Assembly: GCF_020177375.1 (NCBI RefSeq) | Contig: NZ_JAIWHV010000022.1 | Span: forward strand, 1 to 62,689 | Length of the DNA: 62,689 nucleotides | Direction of reading: 5' to 3' | Origin: Saliphagus infecundisoli | GTDB lineage: Archaea; Halobacteriota; Halobacteria; Halobacteriales; Natrialbaceae | Part shown: in pieces, positions 33,690-42,607 of the stretch | Layout of the letters: each line of letters opens with the position of its first letter | Position numbering within the stretch: position 1 is the stretch's first letter | Notes under the pieces: model-generated | Database searches by the model: none | Seen by the model: only the letters and a program-made list of their open reading frames with translations | Told to the model about the DNA's origin: nothing | Position numbers and translations under genes: made by a program

Positions 33690-35205
33690 GTCCGGCGCCG
33701 CCCGCACCGCTTGCGGGTTCGAGGTCGGAACCCTCGTTGGGACCGCCGGGCCCGCGGTCGGCATCGACGACGCCCTCGGTCCAGGTCCCCCGGAGGAAGT
33801 AGGCGCCGGCGAGGACGACCATGCAGACGTTGGAGATCGCCTCGCCGTACCAGATGCCGGTGGCGCCCAATTCCAAGGGTTCGGCGAGCGCGTAGGCGAA
33901 CGTCGCCCGAAAGACGATGAAGCCGACGATCGCGAACGCCATCGCGACGCGGGTGCTTCCGCTGCCCCGGAACCCTCCCTGGACGATGTAGAAGACCCCC
34001 AAAAAGACGTAGGAGAGGCTGACGATCCGGAGGTAGTCGGCGCCGATCGCGGTCACGACGTCGGCGCCGCTGCCGGTGACGAAGACCGCGATGATCGGCG
34101 TCGAGAAGGTGTAGACGAACGCCGAGAAGAGCGCGAGCGAGCCCGCGATGATCGCGACCCCGGTGTAGACGCCGCGTTTGGCCCGCTCGACCTGACCGGC
34201 CCCGAGGTTCTGACCGACGACGGTCTCGACGCCACGGGCCAGTCCCAGGGCAGGAAGGACGACCATCGAGGTCACCCGGGTCCCGATCCCGTAGGCCGCG
34301 ACGGCCTCCGCGCCGACGAGGGCGACGAGCGCGGTCAGGACGGTGACGCTCGCGGCCTTCGTGCTGACCTCGACGCTCGCGGGCGCACCGATCGAAACGA
34401 TCTTTTTCACCGTCTCGCGCTCGAGCAGGAAGTCGGAGGGTCGAAGCTCGATCCCGACGCGCCCGGAGAGCAGAAGCCAGAGGCCGACCGCGGCGATCAG
34501 CGCCCGCGAGATGATGGTCGCGATCGCCGCACCCATCACGTCGAGGCCGTCGAAGCCGGTCGTCGCGAAGAGGGCGGCTTCGAGGCTCTCCGCGCCGACC
34601 CAAGCGAAGACCGGGTTGTTCTCGAAGCCGAGGATGAAGAAGGGGTCGATGACGACGTTGATCCCGACGCTCGCGGCCATCAGATAGAGCGGCGTGCGGG
34701 TGTCGCCCCAGCCCTGGAGCAGCGACTGGAAAATGAAGAACGCGAAGACGAAGGGCATCCCCAGGAACTCCATCCGGACGTACTCGAGGGCGTAGCGGTA
34801 TTCCAGAGAACCCGGATCGGCGCCGATCAGCTGGAGCAGTTGGGGCGCGAACAGGTAGCCGACGCCGCCGACGACTCCGGTGGCGAGCAGGGTGAAGGTG
34901 ACCGTCTGCCCCGCAACGCCGGCGACGCGATCGACGTTGCCGGCACCCTTGTTCTGGGCGACGAGGACGGTGCCCGCGACGGTAAAGCCGATCGCGAAGC
35001 TGATGATCAGGAAGACGATCGCCCAGGCGTAGGAGAGCGCCGAGACCCCTTCCTGGCCGAGCCGGCCGACCCAGAACGTGTCTGCGAGGTTGTAGCCGAC
35101 GTGGAGCAGGTTCGTCAGCACGATCGGAACCGAGAGGACGACCAGCGGCCGAACGAGACCGCCGTCGATGACGTTTACCGACCGGTCGCTCCCGGGACGG
35201 CTCAC
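33655..35205 (-). CDS. MATE-family multidrug/metabolite exporter
   Basis: 516 aa. The N-terminal region contains RPLVVLSVPIVLTNLLHVGYNLADTFWVGRLGQEGVSAL-type sequence typical of MATE/DinF transporters, and the two six-helix halves repeat it (second half near IGAPASVEVSTKAAS). Twelve spans are predicted. The C-terminal ~40 residues are cytoplasmic and acidic/Gly-rich. MATE proteins export cationic or other small molecules in exchange for Na+ or H+. Its 3' end overlaps the convergent AMP-binding-like gene by 35 nt. It lies 165 nt downstream of the acyl-CoA synthetase gene on the same strand. Confidence 0.9.
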   Translation of the reverse strand: MSRPGSDRSVNVIDGGLVRPLVVLSVPIVLTNLLHVGYNLADTFWVGRLGQEGVSALSYAWAIVFLIISFAIGFTVAGTVLVAQNKGAGNVDRVAGVAGQTVTFTLLATGVVGGVGYLFAPQLLQLIGADPGSLEYRYALEYVRMEFLGMPFVFAFFIFQSLLQGWGDTRTPLYLMAASVGINVVIDPFFILGFENNPVFAWVGAESLEAALFATTGFDGLDVMGAAIATIISRALIAAVGLWLLLSGRVGIELRPSDFLLERETVKKIVSIGAPASVEVSTKAASVTVLTALVALVGAEAVAAYGIGTRVTSMVVLPALGLARGVETVVGQNLGAGQVERAKRGVYTGVAIIAGSLALFSAFVYTFSTPIIAVFVTGSGADVVTAIGADYLRIVSLSYVFLGVFYIVQGGFRGSGSTRVAMAFAIVGFIVFRATFAYALAEPLELGATGIWYGEAISNVCMVVLAGAYFLRGTWTEGVVDADRGPGGPNEGSDLEPASGAGGAGPTDSTDSLENR

Positions 35206-35370
35206 GAACGTCCCTCCGGTCCGGTCGCGCCCCAGGGGGCGGCCTGGCGACCGCGAGCGACTGCCGGCGTCGTCGTCCGCTCGCGGCGGTCCTCTCGGAG
35301 CGTCTGGACCATTGTCGTCCGGACGGCGAGTTCGCGGGTAGGGGTTTCGGTTCCGGCACCGACCGCCCGG

Positions 35371-37422
35371 TCAGCGTGCCTCCCGGAGGTCGTCCAGGGA
35401 CTCGGGGTTCTCGATGCTGCTCATGTCGCCGGGGTCGGAGCCGGTGTAGGTCGCCCCGATCGCCCGGCGGACGATCTTGCCGCTCTGGGTCTTGGGGAAC
35501 TCCGTGACGAACAGGACCTCGCGGGGCCGGAACGGTTTGCCGAGCGCACCGGCGACCTGTGCGCGTAGTTCCTCCCGGAGGTCGTCGCTTTCTTCGACTC
35601 CCGCCTCGGTGATGACGTAGGCGACGACGGCGGTCCCCGTCGTCTCGTCGGGGACGCCGACGGCGGCGGCCTGATTCACCGCGGGGTGGTCGATCAGTGC
35701 GCCCTCGACTTCGGCGGGGCCGACCTTGCGGCCGGCGACGTTGAGCGCGTCGTCGGCCCGACCGTGGAGGAACCAGAACCCGTCCGAATCGACCTGGGCC
35801 CAGTCGCCGTGGTCCCACAGCGGCGGGTCCTCGAACGTAGACCAGTACTCCTCTATATAGCGCTCGTCGCCCGACCACAGGGATTTGGTCATCGAGGGAC
35901 AGGAGTCCCGAGCGACGAGAAAGCCCCGCTCGCCCTCGTCGGCCACGCTCTCGCCTGCGGAGTCGACAACGTCGGTCGCCATCCCCAGCCCGGGCCCGCC
36001 GAGCGTGCAGGGCTTCAGCGGCTGGTTCGGCATCGGCATCAGGAAACAGCCACAGATCTCGGTCCCCCCGGAGATGTTGATGATCGGCGCCTCGCTTCCC
36101 CCGACGTGTTCGTAGAACCACTGCCAGCTTTCTGCGTCCCAGGGTTCGCCCGTCGAACCCAGGATCCGCAGCGAGGAGAGATCGTGGCCCTCCAGGGGTT
36201 CGGTGCCGTGTTTGCGGAGCGCGCGGACCGCCGTCGGCGAGATCCCGAACTGGGTGATCCCGTGGCGGTCGATCATCTCCCAGAACCGGTCGGGCCCGGG
36301 GTGGTCGGGCGCGCCCTCGTACATGAACACCGTCCCGCCGAAGCTGTGGACCCCGATCAGTGTCCAGGGCCCCATCATCCAGCCGATATCCGAGACCCAG
36401 AAGAAGCGATCGGCGGGCTTGAGATCGAAGCCGAAGTGGAGTTCCTTGGGACACTGGGTCCCGACCCCGGCGTGGGTGTGAACAATTCCCTTCGGTGTAC
36501 CCGTCGTCCCCGAGGAGTAGAGCAACATCGACTCCTGGTCGGAGGGGAGCGATTTGGTGTCGTAAGCGTCGGCGGCGGCGCCGACGGTCTCCGCCCACCA
36601 CTCATCGCGTTCGTCGGTCCAGGGGATCTGGTCTCGATCGTCGTCTTTGGATCCGAGCCTGTCGAAGACGATCGTGTGCTCGACGTGGCCCGCCTGCTCG
36701 ATCGCGCCGTCGGCCGCGCCCTTCAGATAGACCGGATCGCCCCGGCGGTAGAAGCCGTCGCCCGTAAAGAGGACCGAGCACTCCGCGTCGGCGATCCGGG
36801 TCGCCGTGGCATCGACGCCGAAGCCCGAGAAGATCGGTACCGCGATCGCACCGACCTTCAGACAGCCATAGAGGATCGAGACGACCTCCGGCACCATCGG
36901 CATGTAGAGTCCGACGGTGTCGCCCGTCTCGATCCCGCGTTCCTCTAAGGCGTTCGCCACCCGGTTCGCCTCGCGGTGGAGTTCGTGGTAGGTCGTTTCC
37001 CGGACCGCGCCGTCCTCGCCCTCCCAGATCGTCGCGACCCGGTTTCTCGCCGGGTTTCCGACCTCGGCGTGGCGATCGACGGTGTTGTGGGCGACGTTGA
37101 GCTTTCCGCCGGGGTACCAGTCGGTGAACTGTGGGCCCCCGCGGCTCACGGCGTCGCCGTTCGCGTCCTCCGGGGCGCGTCGCGCCCCGCTGTCGTCCCG
37201 GACGGCGTCGTACTCCTCGTAGAACTCGATGCCCAGATACTCGACGAGTTCGTCCCAGAACCAGTCGATTCCGGCCTCGCCCTCCGCATCGACCGCGCAG
37301 GTCCGCTCGATCAGGTCGTCGTAGTCGTCGATCCCGTAGGTCTCCATGAACGCGGCGACGTTCGTCGACTCGGCGAACTCCCGGGAGGGCCGGTGGACGA
37401 TGTCGGCGGTGTCGTCTGGCAT
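35371..37422 (-). CDS. AMP-forming acyl-CoA synthetase (acetyl/propionyl-CoA synthetase type)
   Basis: 683 aa from ATG 37422; frame upstream is not conserved-looking. Adenylation motifs are complete: LLYSSGTTGTPKGIVHTHAG (ATP loop), INISGGTEICG, and GDWAQVDSDGFWFLHGRADD. The catalytic-lysine loop reads PKTQSGKIVRR with Lys649. The enzyme activates a carboxylic acid to acyl-AMP and then acyl-CoA. Neighbouring methylmalonyl-CoA mutase and epimerase genes favour propionate as a substrate, but acetate cannot be excluded. A GNAT acetyltransferase gene is divergent across a 106-nt gap; PK-x(2)-SGK is the known lysine acetylation site of acetyl-CoA synthetases. A TATA-like AATTTATC (37466-37473) precedes the start by about 47 nt. 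Confidence 0.9.
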   Translation of the reverse strand: MPDDTADIVHRPSREFAESTNVAAFMETYGIDDYDDLIERTCAVDAEGEAGIDWFWDELVEYLGIEFYEEYDAVRDDSGARRAPEDANGDAVSRGGPQFTDWYPGGKLNVAHNTVDRHAEVGNPARNRVATIWEGEDGAVRETTYHELHREANRVANALEERGIETGDTVGLYMPMVPEVVSILYGCLKVGAIAVPIFSGFGVDATATRIADAECSVLFTGDGFYRRGDPVYLKGAADGAIEQAGHVEHTIVFDRLGSKDDDRDQIPWTDERDEWWAETVGAAADAYDTKSLPSDQESMLLYSSGTTGTPKGIVHTHAGVGTQCPKELHFGFDLKPADRFFWVSDIGWMMGPWTLIGVHSFGGTVFMYEGAPDHPGPDRFWEMIDRHGITQFGISPTAVRALRKHGTEPLEGHDLSSLRILGSTGEPWDAESWQWFYEHVGGSEAPIINISGGTEICGCFLMPMPNQPLKPCTLGGPGLGMATDVVDSAGESVADEGERGFLVARDSCPSMTKSLWSGDERYIEEYWSTFEDPPLWDHGDWAQVDSDGFWFLHGRADDALNVAGRKVGPAEVEGALIDHPAVNQAAAVGVPDETTGTAVVAYVITEAGVEESDDLREELRAQVAGALGKPFRPREVLFVTEFPKTQSGKIVRRAIGATYTGSDPGDMSSIENPESLDDLREAR

Positions 37423-37528
37423 CCGTATATCACGAATTCTCACCTCGGGGGAAGTAGCTTGCCCCGATAAATTCCACGCCTCGCGCCGGCCCACAAACGC
37501 TTTTGGCGGCGAGGTTCTACCGCCGACC

Positions 37529-38122
37529 ATGTACGTACGGGACGCGAAAAACCGGGAGGAGGTCTGGCTTCTGGACCACATCGAGGGAATGGGCCTCGAC
37601 GACACCGCCTTTCGCTCCAGGGACTACGTCGTCGCCATCGACGAGGAGTCCGGCGAGAAGGCCGGGTTCGGCCGGATCCGCGTCCACACGGAGGCGACCG
37701 ACGACGGCGACGACGCCTGCGAGCTGACGAGCATCGGCGTCCTCTCGAGTTGGCGCGGCCAGGGCGTCGGCGCCCACGTCGTCGAACGCCTGCTCGAGTA
37801 CGCAGCCGACGACGGGTTCGACGCGGTGTACGCGCTGACCGGCGAGGCCGACTATCTCGAACGGCTGGGCTTCCGACGGATCGATCGGTCGGAGCTACCG
37901 GCGGCCGTAGACGAGCGCCTCGACGAGAAACGCGACCGCTCGGATCCCGAGGCGGTGCCGCTGCGGATCGACCCCGCCACGTTCCGGATGCCCGAGCGGC
38001 TCCGTGAGGCGTTCAAGGACGCGAGCGAGCAGGACGGAGAAGAGGAGGGAAGCGAGGAGACCCCCGAGGACTTCGGGATCGATCCCGACACGGCGACCTA
38101 CAAGTACGACACCGGTCGGTGA
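37529..38122 (+). CDS. GNAT-family N-acetyltransferase
   Basis: 197 aa. The acetyl-CoA binding motif is clear: LTSIGVLSSWRGQGVGAHVVERLLEYA (motif A with RGQGVG), followed by GEADYLERLGFRRID. The N-terminal ~65 residues provide the first strands of the fold and the C-terminal ~70 residues are acidic and helical. It transfers an acetyl group from acetyl-CoA to an amine. It is divergent from the acyl-CoA synthetase gene. In bacteria, GNAT enzymes (Pat, AcuA) acetylate and switch off such synthetases, so this synthetase is a plausible target. Confidence 0.85.
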   Translation: MYVRDAKNREEVWLLDHIEGMGLDDTAFRSRDYVVAIDEESGEKAGFGRIRVHTEATDDGDDACELTSIGVLSSWRGQGVGAHVVERLLEYAADDGFDAVYALTGEADYLERLGFRRIDRSELPAAVDERLDEKRDRSDPEAVPLRIDPATFRMPERLREAFKDASEQDGEEEGSEETPEDFGIDPDTATYKYDTGR

Positions 38123-38220
38123 AACTCTCGCGAGGCAGTTCCTCCCGGTCGGCGGCCGGCTCCCGGGCTTCCGGGTCCGTTTCTCAACCTTGAAGCCCCG
38201 CGCCGGCGAACACGTTCGGT

Positions 38221-39900
38221 ATGTTCGACGCCGACGACCTGGCGGAGATCCGCGAGGGCCGCGAGGAGTGGGAGGCCGAGACGGTCGAGCCCCTCCTCGA
38301 GCGCTTCGGCGAGCGCCGGGACAGCTTCCGGACGGATACTGGCGGCCAGGAGGTCGACCGGCTCTACACCCCCGAGGACGTCGCAGACCTCGACTACGGC
38401 GAGGATCTGGGGTTTCCCGGCGAGGAGCCGTACACCCGCGGCGTGTACGCCACCGGCTACCGGGGGCGGCTGTGGACGATGCGCCAGTACGCCGGGTTCT
38501 CGACGCCGGAAGACACCAACGAGCGGTTTCACTACCTGCTCGACGAGGGCCAGACCGGGCTCTCGATGGCGTTCGACCTCCCGACCCAGATGGGGTACGA
38601 CTCCGACGCCGGGTTGGCCGAGGGCGAGGTCGGGAAGGCGGGCGTCGCGATCGACTCGCTGGCGGACATGGAGACCGTCTTCGAGGAGATTCCCCTGGAC
38701 TCGGTCTCGACGAGCATGACGATCAACGCGCCCGCCTCGGTCCTGCTGGCGATGTACGTCGCCGTCGGCGACGAGCAGGGCGTCCCCCGCGAGGAGTTGC
38801 GGGGGACGATCCAGAACGACATTCTGAAGGAGTACATCGCCCGGAACACCTACATCTACCCGCCGGGGCCCTCGATGCGGATCATCACCGACGTCTTCGA
38901 GTTCTGTGCCGCCGAGGTCCCGAACTTCAACACCATCTCGATCTCGGGCTATCACGTCCGGGAGGCCGGTTCGACCGCGGCCCAGGAACTCGCCTTCACG
39001 CTGGGCAACGGGATCGAGTACGTCGAGCAGGCCGTCGAGGCGGGACTGGACGTCGACGACTTCGCACCCCAGCTCTCCTTTTTCTTCAACGCCCACAACG
39101 ACATCTTCGAGGAGGTCGCGAAGTTCCGTGCCGCCCGCCGGATGTGGCACGACATCGTCGAGGAACACTTCGACCCCCGGGATCCGAAATCCACGCAACT
39201 GAAGTTCCACACCCAGACCGCCGGCTCGATGCTCACCGCCCAGCAGATCGAGAACAACGTCGTTCGAGTGGCTTACCAGGCGCTGGCCGCGGTTCTGGGG
39301 GGAACCCAGAGCCTCCACACGAACGGGAAAGACGAGGCCCTCTCGCTGCCGACCGAGAAGTCCGTTCGAACCGCGCTGCGGACCCAGCAGATCCTCGCCC
39401 ACGAGTCCGGCGCCGCGGACACGATCGACCCGCTGGCCGGCAGCTACTACGTCGAGAGCCTCACCGACGAACTCGAGGCGGAGGCCTACGGGATCTTAGA
39501 GAACGTCGAGGACCGGGGCGGGATGCTCCCGGCCGTCGAGAGCGGCTGGGTCAAACGGCGGATCCAGGACACCGCCTTCGACCGCCAGCGCGAGATCGAC
39601 GAGGGCGAGCGGATCATCGTCGGCGTCAACGAGTTCGAGGTCGACGAGGAGTCGGAGATGGACGTCGAGGAGGTCACCGCGGAGGACCAGCGCCGCCAGC
39701 GAGAGCGCCTCGAGTCCGTCCGCGAGGACCGCGACGGGGAGGCCGTCGAGGCCCGCCTCGCCGACCTCGCCGACGCGGCGGCGGGCGGGGCGAACCTGAT
39801 GCCCCCGATCGTCGCCGCGGTGAAGGCGTACGCGACGGTCGGGGAGATCTGTGACGTTCTCCGCGGGGAGTTCGGGGAGTACCAGCCCGACGCCGTGTAG
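38221..39900 (+). CDS. Methylmalonyl-CoA mutase, large (catalytic) subunit
   Basis: 559 aa with only the acyl-CoA barrel domain; the cobalamin-binding domain is absent, as in the split archaeal enzymes whose small subunit is encoded elsewhere. Substrate-defining residues match methylmalonyl-CoA rather than isobutyryl-CoA mutase: Tyr90 in RQYAGFST and Arg208 in [15 protein letters not shown]. In family alignments these positions differ in isobutyryl-CoA mutases. The enzyme converts methylmalonyl-CoA to succinyl-CoA with adenosylcobalamin. The small subunit is not in this window. The epimerase gene lies 2.2 kb downstream. Confidence 0.92.
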   Translation: MFDADDLAEIREGREEWEAETVEPLLERFGERRDSFRTDTGGQEVDRLYTPEDVADLDYGEDLGFPGEEPYTRGVYATGYRGRLWTMRQYAGFSTPEDTNERFHYLLDEGQTGLSMAFDLPTQMGYDSDAGLAEGEVGKAGVAIDSLADMETVFEEIPLDSVSTSMTINAPASVLLAMYVAVGDEQGVPREELRGTIQNDILKEYIARNTYIYPPGPSMRIITDVFEFCAAEVPNFNTISISGYHVREAGSTAAQELAFTLGNGIEYVEQAVEAGLDVDDFAPQLSFFFNAHNDIFEEVAKFRAARRMWHDIVEEHFDPRDPKSTQLKFHTQTAGSMLTAQQIENNVVRVAYQALAAVLGGTQSLHTNGKDEALSLPTEKSVRTALRTQQILAHESGAADTIDPLAGSYYVESLTDELEAEAYGILENVEDRGGMLPAVESGWVKRRIQDTAFDRQREIDEGERIIVGVNEFEVDEESEMDVEEVTAEDQRRQRERLESVREDRDGEAVEARLADLADAAAGGANLMPPIVAAVKAYATVGEICDVLRGEFGEYQPDAV

Positions 39901-39928
39901 GCGCCACGGCCGATCTCGCCCCGACCGG

Positions 39929-41884
39929 TCAGTCGTCGGCCTCGACGGGGCGCTGACGGTCGCGGTCGTCCTCGCCGACCCCCTCGCTCTCGCCGTCGCC
40001 GGTCTGGGACGCCCAGAGGTCGGCATAGGCGCCACCCTCCGCGACGAGTTCGCGGTGGGTGCCGGTCTCGATCACCTCGCCCTCGTCCATGACGACGATC
40101 CGGTCGGCATCCTGGATCGTCGAGAGCCGGTGGGCGATGATGAAGGCGGTCCGGTCGGCGGTGAGTTCGTCCAGGTTCTCCTGGATGAGCGTCTCGGTCT
40201 CGGTGTCGACGTCGCTGGTCGCCTCGTCGAGAACGATCGCGTCGGGGTCGTTCAGGATCGTCCGGGCGATCGAGACCCGCTGGCGCTGACCCCCTGACAG
40301 CTTCACGCCGCGTTCGCCGACCATCGTGTCGTACCCCTCGGGGAGGTCGGCGATGAACCGGTGGGCGCCGGCGGCCTTCGCGGCGTCGCGGATCCGGCCT
40401 TCGACCTCGTCGGGGACCGCCTCGCCATCGACGAGCGCCTCGAAGGCCTCCCGGTCGCCGTAGGCGACGTTCTCCCGGATCGTCCCCGAGAACATGTAGG
40501 GGTCCTGCTCGACGACCCCGATCCGGTCGCGAAGCGCCTGGAGATCGTACTCCCGGACGTCGGTGCCGTCGACGCTGACCGAGCCCTCGTCTACGTCGTA
40601 GAACCGGGGCGGGAGCTTCAGCAGGGTGGACTTCCCGGAGCCGCTCGTGCCCGCGAAGCCGACGGTCTCGCCGGCCTCGATCTCGAGGTCCACCCCGTGG
40701 AGGATCTCCTCGCCGTCGTCGGCGTAGCTGAAACGGACGTCCTCGAAGGCGACCTCGCCGTCGATCTCGTCGGGCTCGGTGCCGTCGTCGGGCGACTGAA
40801 CCTCGGAGTCGTGGGCGAGGACGCCGAAGACGCGCTCGGCGCTGGATTTGGCCTTCTGGTAGTTGTTCGCGGTCTTCCCGATCCGGGTCATCGGCCCGTC
40901 GAGTTCCCGGAGGTAGAGGAAGAAGGTGACGAACGTGCCGGCGGTGAGCCCGCCGGCGGTGATCGCCGACCGGCCGCCGACGACGAGGGTGATCACGAAC
41001 ATCGCGCCGACGATCAGGCGAAGCGAGGCGAAGAAGGCCTTCCTGACCGTGATCGCGCCGATCTTCTCGTCGCGGTAGCCCTCGCTTTGTTTCCCGACCC
41101 GGCGGTTCTCGACGTCGTAGCGGTCGAAGGACTTGACGATCGCTGCACCCCCGAGGTTGTTCGAGAGGCGGGTGTTCAGCCGGGCGACGAGCTCGCGGAT
41201 GCGCTTGTACTTGGGTTCGATCCAGATGATGAACTTCGCGGTGACGACGGCGATGATCGGCACCGGCGCGAGCACGAAGACGGCGAGCTCGGGCGCGGTG
41301 TACAGCATCCAGGCACCGACCAGCCCGAAGATCATCACGGCTTCGGTGATCTGGCGGAGCTCGTTGTTGAAGAAGTCCTCCAGCCGGTTGACGTCGCTGT
41401 TGAGAATCGCCATCATCCCGCCGGTCTGGTGGTCGTTGAAAAACGAAAGCGAGAGCCGTTGCATGTGGTCGTAGGTGTCGATCCGGAGGTCGTGCTGGAG
41501 GCGCTGGGCGGTCGTCTGGAAGAAGTAGCGGGAGGTGAAGTGGGTCACCGACTGGATCACGTAGGCCGCGATCGTCAGCCCGCCGAGGTAGTAAAGCAGG
41601 GAGAGGCGGTCGCCGACGGCCTCCTCGGCGAGCGGTTCGGTCGGGATCAGCCCCGTCGCCGCGAGCAACTCGTCGACGCCGCCGCCGGGTCGGACCGCCA
41701 GGTCGATCGCCGCGGCGAGCATCAGCGCCGGGAACAGCCGCGCCGCGCGGTTTACCATCGTCGAGACGAACCCGACGAGCAGCGGGAACCAGTAGGGGAT
41801 CGCGTACTCGAACGCTTTCAGTATCGGATCGCCGTCTATTCCGTCGCGTATGTCCTCGAAACTGCCGTGTGGGTCGGATGGCAT
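39929..41884 (-). CDS. ABC exporter, fused membrane and ATPase domains (MsbA/MDR type)
   Basis: 651 aa. Six membrane helices occupy residues about 28-330. The ATPase domain has Walker A FAGTSGSGKSTLL, signature VKLSGGQRQRVSIARTIL, Walker B AIVLDEATSDVD and the H-loop in FIIAHRLSTI. It is a half-transporter that would dimerise. The exported substrate is unknown. It is on the opposite strand, inserted between the mutase and epimerase genes. It ends in an acidic tail containing GEDDRDRQRPVEADD. Confidence 0.93.
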   Translation of the reverse strand: MPSDPHGSFEDIRDGIDGDPILKAFEYAIPYWFPLLVGFVSTMVNRAARLFPALMLAAAIDLAVRPGGGVDELLAATGLIPTEPLAEEAVGDRLSLLYYLGGLTIAAYVIQSVTHFTSRYFFQTTAQRLQHDLRIDTYDHMQRLSLSFFNDHQTGGMMAILNSDVNRLEDFFNNELRQITEAVMIFGLVGAWMLYTAPELAVFVLAPVPIIAVVTAKFIIWIEPKYKRIRELVARLNTRLSNNLGGAAIVKSFDRYDVENRRVGKQSEGYRDEKIGAITVRKAFFASLRLIVGAMFVITLVVGGRSAITAGGLTAGTFVTFFLYLRELDGPMTRIGKTANNYQKAKSSAERVFGVLAHDSEVQSPDDGTEPDEIDGEVAFEDVRFSYADDGEEILHGVDLEIEAGETVGFAGTSGSGKSTLLKLPPRFYDVDEGSVSVDGTDVREYDLQALRDRIGVVEQDPYMFSGTIRENVAYGDREAFEALVDGEAVPDEVEGRIRDAAKAAGAHRFIADLPEGYDTMVGERGVKLSGGQRQRVSIARTILNDPDAIVLDEATSDVDTETETLIQENLDELTADRTAFIIAHRLSTIQDADRIVVMDEGEVIETGTHRELVAEGGAYADLWASQTGDGESEGVGEDDRDRQRPVEADD

Positions 41885-42072
41885 CGGGTGGTGGACTCGG
41901 CGTTCACGACGGCTACTGATAAGGAGCCGCCAGCCGGAAACCCTCGCTGGCTCTCCGAAAACCGCATCATCAACCCGTACGAACTCCGTTTCGTGTCCTC
42001 GGCCGACCCGCCCTCGAGACCGGCCGACCGGGGAGCGTAACGCTCACCTCGCGGTCGGACAAAGGGGAGACG

Positions 42073-42468
42073 ATGCGCTTCGACCACGCCGGGATCGCAA
42101 CCGACGACGCCGCCTCCCTCGCCGGGCTCTACGCCGACCTGCTGGACTGTGCGGTCGTCCACGAGGAACGCTTCGACGGGATGGACGTCGTCTTTCTCGA
42201 TCTCGGAAACGGTTATTTCGAACTGCTCGAGCCCCACGGCGGAGGAGCGGTCGCCGACTACATAGCCGAGCGCGGCCCGGGGATCCACCATCTAGCCGTC
42301 CGCGTCGAGGACGGCGACGGAGGGATCGAAGGCGCAATGGAGCGCGCCCGAGAGCGCGGCGTCGAACTCGTCGACGAGGAGCCCCGGGAGGGAGCCTGGG
42401 GCCACCGGGTCGCCTTTTGTCACCCCGCCTCGACGGGGGGCGTGCTCCTTGAGTTCGTCGAGCACTGA
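42073..42468 (+). CDS. Methylmalonyl-CoA epimerase (VOC superfamily)
   Basis: 131 aa. The two betaalphabetabetabeta modules of the vicinal oxygen chelate fold supply the metal ligands: DHAGIATDD (His), FELLEPHG (Glu), GIHHLAVRVED (His) and LLEFVEH (Glu). The HAGIA start, GIHHLA and the short length are typical of methylmalonyl-CoA epimerase, which inverts the 2-methyl centre so that mutase can act. It follows the mutase gene, after the oppositely oriented ABC exporter. A purine-rich gggagac run just before the ATG may serve as a Shine-Dalgarno. Confidence 0.85.
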   Translation: MRFDHAGIATDDAASLAGLYADLLDCAVVHEERFDGMDVVFLDLGNGYFELLEPHGGGAVADYIAERGPGIHHLAVRVEDGDGGIEGAMERARERGVELVDEEPREGAWGHRVAFCHPASTGGVLLEFVEH

Positions 42469-42607
42469 TCGGGTCGGAAACGAGTCAGTGCGCCGTCGGT
42501 CGCGACACCGGTAGCGCAACCGAACGGCACATCGTCGTCTCCGCTCCTATGACTCCCGACCGGCCGGAACCGCGATCCATTTTTGTCTGCGCTCCCGGAG
42601 CACCAAC

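Noticed and set aside
33404-36601. A 1065-codon open frame on the minus strand across the MATE and acyl-CoA synthetase genes
   Set aside because: It overlaps two well-supported same-strand genes in another frame, is dominated by Arg, Gly and Pro, and matches no family; it is a high-GC shadow frame.
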